Assembly: GCA_008508345.1 (NCBI GenBank)
Contig: QNGE01001740.1
Coordinates: 1-64,000, forward strand
Direction: 5' to 3'
From: Paragonimus westermani
Lineage: Eukaryota; Platyhelminthes; Trematoda; Plagiorchiida; Troglotrematidae
DNA length: 64,000 nucleotides
The notes under the pieces were generated by a model that was not told the DNA's origin, ran no database searches, and saw only the letters and a program-made list of their open reading frames with translations. Both the position numbers and the translations under genes were made by a program. This document shows, one piece after another, positions 59,511-64,000 of the stretch (its first letter is position 1; each line of letters opens with the position of its first letter).

Positions 59511-61129
59511 TACTATAATGCCGATCCTCTTATTACATAGAGAAATGCACGACTTTTTTTAATAAATCCACTGTTCGGGTGATGAATACCCGCAGCAAGT
59601 ACCATTAGTGAGTGTTATCACAAACAATCCTATACAGTCAATAGATTCAGTGCAACTTTAACGGAGATGTATTGGTCAAAAATTCATATTGTTAAACAAC
59701 CTTGAATATAAACCGTTTAAGTAGTCTATGGATACCCACGCTTCATCCGACTACAAACGCCTGCTTGAAGGTAGGTGACCAGTGGTACATACTTCTTCGT
59801 TGTAAATGTGAGTTCTTATGTACCGTTTATCCTAAATTCAGGTTGGCATTTTCGTTGTTAGTCAGGTATTCTTCTGTTGCATGCGAATTACGTATCCGGT
59901 CTGTCACTACGATGTATTACTTTTCCGCACTGTTACACGTTCATGCGTATCGCTTCCCGAGTGTTGTTATTTGCAGTATAGATGCAAGTATGTTTGAGTG
60001 ACTCCCTTTTCTCAGGTTATATTGCGTTCAGATCTGATGAGCCGATTGCATGTCAGCTGCAATACTAATCGCTGAACAGGTATGTTGAGGTCTGAGGTGA
60101 TCAACCTTTCAAAATTTCGGCACAGTTGCCCCTTAGTTTACATTACGTTTGTAAAGCAAACTGTCCGTCCTGTTACACCTTCGTGGGCAGATTAAGAATT
60201 AAAAAATTCGACTTGTCAAAAATGTGTGTTCGCATGCGGTTGGTTGTGTGGTCTGCTTTGAAGGCAGCCAGTAACGAAGAATTTGGTGGTAGACGCTAAT
60301 TACTCACAAATTAAAAGTAGGATAAATTGCTTCACTCATTTTTCAGACATGGTTGTGCGTTTGCAATAATGGGCTGACACCCATTAAGATACACCGTTTA
60401 ATAAATCCCAAATAAAAACAAAGGGAACTACGTTGCATCCGTATAATCATGCAGTTTTCAACGGTTATGCTTATGAGCACAACATACCATGGAAGGTTTG
60501 AGCGTTAATATGGTTGGAAACGACATTACAGGAAGCGACATTATTCCAAACAAATCCAACTGAGGGGCCAAGAAATGACACCGTAATTTTGATGCTAATC
60601 CTATTTTAACGCTATAGTTTAGGATGCCACAATCTAACAACTTTGCTAACCAGTAGTATTCAGACATACCGAAATTTCTACTATAAACAGTGCATTACAA
60701 ATGCGGAAAAGATAACTCTGTCACGATGCTAATAATGGATAGCTAGATTTCTTTTTATACGCCTCACGTCCGAACTACTCAAAAGAATTTAGATGGGATA
60801 GTTTACACTAGAAAAGGTGCACAGAACCCAATGTGTTTGTGCTGTACATGTCCGGTGGACAGGTTCAGAAGTAGGTGTTACCGTAGGCTTTAATGAACAG
60901 GCGATGAACCATATTGATTATAATTGCATGATCGAGTCGAGACCACATAAAGAGGAGTTTCAGAGTTTCATAACAGATTATTATGGGTGCCCCTGTGTAG
61001 TTCCATAGCAAAAGTTCGTACATTTATCATACTGGTTTGATTTTGAAACAAAAGAGTTTACACACCCCAGTGTATTTGCTACTGACGGGATTAGACCATA
61101 CACGTACATATATACATGTACATTTGCAA

Positions 61130-61495
61130 CACGGTTGGCGGCATCCGATTCGGATTAGCCTGTCACAGTGACCGAAGCCAAAGGACGCCTGCGCTCAGCC
61201 ATCACTACAATTGGCTTGCGCTGCACCAATTGCAGTTCCACCAACACACCACATATCCAGTGTAAACCCGAAGGAATAAGACTGGGAGGTGTGCCAGTGG
61301 GGCCTTTGTGTCCGGCCATCAATGTTACAACGTGAACGACTTACCTGCACAACATCCTGGTACCTCCGCTTCTGGCCACCGGGATTTTGCTTACCTGACT
61401 TCACTTGTCCGTACAGTAGCTGCTTCGGGATACGGTCATCGCCCATCCGACGGACATGACCGAGCCAACGCAGCTGGTTCAGCATCAACATGGCT
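61130..61495 (-). mobile_element. LINE C-terminus and 3' UTR fragment (family B)
   Basis: The minus strand begins MLMLNQLRWLGHVRRMGDD and RIPKQLLYGQVKSGKQ, then QKRRYQDVVQ and CNID, a classic non-LTR retrotransposon C-terminus (LRWLGHV-RM-D-R-PK---YG). It continues HTSQSYSFGFTLDMWCVG and GTAIGAAQANC and ends in a (GTATATA)-like tail near 61110. Part of the C-terminus is repeated at 14985 and 33700. Only the end remains, and the sequence upstream on the minus strand is unrelated. Confidence 0.75.
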
Positions 61496-61852
61496 CATAC
61501 ACAACCAGAAGAGCAGACAGAGTTTATGATCGAAAATGTTTTACGCAACACGCGGCGGTAGTTTAAATACAGGTGTCCTGCTTGTTTGTCCGACTGTCCG
61601 TTGTTTCGAGATCCCCGTGCACAACGTTGACGTAGCGGTCTGAAAGGTGAATGAAACAAACGTGTAATGATTACCACTCAAAATTCGATCCTCGTGTTAA
61701 CTAGTTTCGGACGCGTGTTACATATTTTCATATAATCAGGAGAATTCATGGTGTATGTCATGCCAGAGTGCTTTTACAAAGACCCTAGTACGGATCTGGA
61801 AAGGTCACAATAAATACCCATCAATCGGTGTTCGACTTGTACAATTAATCAT

Positions 61853-63425
61853 ACGTTTGAACAGAACAGTTAGAACACGAATACTGATAGATGCAACCAT
61901 TTCGTATTGACTCGTCAGTAGCAAATTTACAATAGCCTGGAACGGTTTTTTCTATAACGATCAGTTTCAGCGATGAGATAGATAGTCGGTGGGTTAGGAA
62001 AGGTCACTAAGTTCAGAGCAGGGTCAAACTCACGAACAACTGTTTCTGAATACGCAGAGTCGGCTTCAGTGGATTGATTGCGATAGCCTCAGCAAACCGC
62101 AAGAATCTCGGACTGGGATGACATAATAAGATTGCGAATGCACAGGCCGGGTCGATAACGTGACCAGTGTTCAGATCGTGTCTTGTGACTACGGACACTG
62201 GTTGCTAGCATGATTCAACGGTATTGCCGTTCTTCGGTAATACGGAGTTCTGCATCCATTTATTCAAATGTTCCTTCACTCCGGAAATCAAGCATCTCTC
62301 GGTTCCACCCAGGTAACCTTCTTTGCATTTTCATGTAAATTGGTAGATACAATTGGTAGATACATGACACCGACAGGTTGATCTCCTTTGAGTGAAGACA
62401 AAGGGAACCTCAGAGTTCGAGCTAATACGCAAAGTTCAGCTGCGTTGAATGTCCATTCAATCGAATTCGTTAGTCTTTGTGTTGTTTGATGCATACTGTA
62501 ATCAATTCTATATAGCAATTCTATATAGAACCCTCTTCTTTTCCACAGTGACCACCTGTTCAAACAGCGGTTTTGGCCTACTATGCTTTTCTGTTAACAC
62601 TTCTGGATACCCATTTGACTGTTGTACAGACCTGACCGGGTCTAATGCCTCCACCAGACCGTCCTATATTCATATGCTCTCTGATCGGGTGAATAGCGTA
62701 TTCACTAGTGCGCGTTTGTGATCGACTGGTGTGAAACTGCTAAAGTTCCTGTATTGATCGGACCACGTGGAATTCCTATAGACAGCCCTTTTTATACGGC
62801 TATCTTCCCGGTGGCTAATGAGTAGGTCTAGAAACGGCGAACAGTTGTCAGTCTCAAATTCACGTTACTTTCAGGTTGCGATGACAATTAGTTAAGCGTC
62901 GCACTGGGTTATCTGTTGCCTGTTTGGAACGACTGAATACTAGTGTATCATCGACGTATCGTTTGTAGTATTACAGACTCGCTATGTCTGCGGCTAACTC
63001 CTGTTCCATCCTTAACATGAGAAGTCCACTAAGATGGGCCCTAGTGGAACTCCTATGGTTCCCCGTCCATTTGGCGATGGCATTGATCAAGAAAACGGAA
63101 GCTGACGTTTTCAGTACATAACAATAAGGCTTCCTTCAGAACATCACTAGGCAAAGGCAAAGTAATGTGACTCATTTTAACGAGTTCATAAATACAATCA
63201 AGTGTCTCATGCAGTGAAACATTCGTGAACAGTGACCGGACGTTCATGGAATACATCATCCCATTAGCACGATTGATGTCGACTAGGTCGATGAGTAATT
63301 TGGAATAATTTTTTATACAACCGATCTAAAATATTTCTTCAGTGGCTTTAGTTTGTTGATTAGTCAGCGTACTACGTTTCGATATTGATAATTAATTATC
63401 ATCAGAATGGGTCTGCGCGGTAGTT
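61853..63425 (-). mobile_element. Penelope-like element, copy 3 (RT plus GIY-YIG), inverted relative to copy 2
   Basis: The minus strand carries the same body as copy 2 and is nearly identical: the two share identical predicted peptides of 60, 90 and 91 residues. It extends further 5', adding KLLIDLVDINRANGMMYSM then NVRSLFTNVSLHETLD (RT start region) and, beyond, LINQQTKATEEIF. YVDD is at 62947-62958, and the GIY-YIG block is as in copy 2. It carries the same frameshift after QMDG. A hammerhead-like block lies at 63376-63405 in its 5' flank. Its 3' untranslated end (61853-61900) diverges from copies 1 and 2 after ACGTTTGAACAGAACAG. Confidence 0.88.
63376..63405 (-). other. Hammerhead-ribozyme-like core (tentative)
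   Basis: The minus strand reads CTGATGA, then 18 bases containing the perfect palindrome TAATTAATTA, then GAAAC, followed by GTAGTACGC. CTGATGA and GAAA are the two conserved core blocks of hammerhead ribozymes, which are known in Penelope-like retroelements. The base next to CTGATGA is T and the base before GAAAC is C, so the first stem II pair fails. CGT-AGT-ACG could form a short stem III, but the expected cleavage triplet is displaced by one base. It is therefore at best a degenerate ribozyme. Confidence 0.3.
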
Positions 63426-64000
63426 CAGACTGTTTTGTCTTATGAAGACCGTTTGTTTGATGTTCCGACGACCCACATCCTTTAAGAGGTTACTCCGTCA
63501 TTTCAACAGTTATACGCAGTTTTAAAATAAGTCGACTTTCCATGTCTATCCGACCTTCTATTTTAGTAATATTGTCCAGTGTGTATATTTTGCCGAAAGT
63601 GCGTTTGGCCTACTAATATTGACAGTACCTGTATATAGTTGTCTCCGTCTACCTTCTGTCCCTGTCATTATAATAACCAACACGAAGGGCTGTAATTTCC
63701 CCCCTACCGCCTTGTTGCAAGTTTCCGTTTAACGATTTCTTTTAGTTATTTTTTCAAGCTCATTAGAAGTTAAATCGTCCAATGTCGGAATTTCTAAATA
63801 TAATAAGTCTGTTATCTTAGAATAACAAATAAGTGAAAACAGAATTCTGAACGGTGACCTTGAATGTCTTACTTGATACAGTCAATTTCAGGAAATCTCT
63901 AATATTCACTTGACTCATTTATGAGCTAGTCCTCTAGTCTCCTCCTAAGTCATGCTTCAAAGTTGCTGTGAAAATAATCGCGCCAACTCTGTCCGCCATT

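Larger units (their letters stand above)
57010..64000 (+). other. Intron or downstream region holding Penelope-like elements
   Basis: After the GTAAGT donor at 57010 no further transporter exon (TMD2 or NBD2) was found, so the intron runs beyond the window. It contains three Penelope-like copies and a LINE tail. The 2.3 kb between the inverted copies (59511-61850) holds the LINE tail and otherwise short, unassignable frames. 63430-64000 is AT-rich with nothing recognised. Confidence 0.7.

Overview
This window is eukaryotic, and the best guess is a digenean trematode (fluke). It is AT-leaning and intron-rich. The only convincing host gene is split into short exons separated by introns of 1.7-10.1 kb with consensus splice sites. 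The interspersed repeats are LINE and Penelope-like retroelements of a type I associate with fluke genomes. The genus cannot be fixed from the sequence alone.

The host gene is an ABC transporter of the ABCB / P-glycoprotein (multidrug-resistance) type on the + strand, present only in part. Seven well-supported exons (11000-11432, 21574-21680, 23821-23934, 32299-32406, 35663-35788, 37484-37687, 44008-44340) join into one uninterrupted 475-codon frame. They run from the end of TM2 of the first membrane domain, through TM3-TM6, to the end of nucleotide-binding domain 1 (A-loop, Walker A, Q-loop, signature, Walker B, D-loop, H-loop). Six of the seven internal exon ends are phase 0 and one is phase 1. 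Two further exons (52958-53149 and 56944-57009) probably encode the hydrophilic linker. The N-terminus/TM1-2 would lie upstream and the second half (TMD2-NBD2) downstream of the window. No bacterial-type features (operons, ribosome binding sites, CRISPR) are present.

Nearly everything else is intron filled with decayed mobile DNA. (i) CR1/RTE-like non-LTR retrotransposon remnants lie at about 8490-8960 (+), 18669-18910 (-), 41220-43190 (+, endonuclease to C-terminus), 49690-51030 (-, reverse transcriptase to C-terminus) and 56090-56400 (+). A second LINE tail family lies at 14985-15235 (+), 33700-33870 (-) and 61130-61495 (-). (ii) Penelope-like elements with RT (YVDD) and a GIY-YIG-like C-terminus lie at 57600-58075 (-), 58092-59510 (+), 61853-63425 (-) and 35040-35645 (-), with a more distant fragment at 28590-28900 (+). 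(iii) tRNA-derived SINE-like sequences lie at 53981-54060, 44818-44975, 47600-47740 and 12770-12888, all minus. (iv) An unclassified, highly similar direct repeat pair lies at about 16900-17495 and 47885-48457.

The most notable structure is at 57.6-63.4 kb. A Penelope-like copy is joined head-to-head to an inverted 3' fragment of itself. A second near-identical copy sits in inverted orientation 2.3 kb away, and both carry the same frameshift. The 5' flank of the last copy contains a hammerhead-ribozyme-like CTGATGA...GAAAC block. No genuinely new biological system was found.
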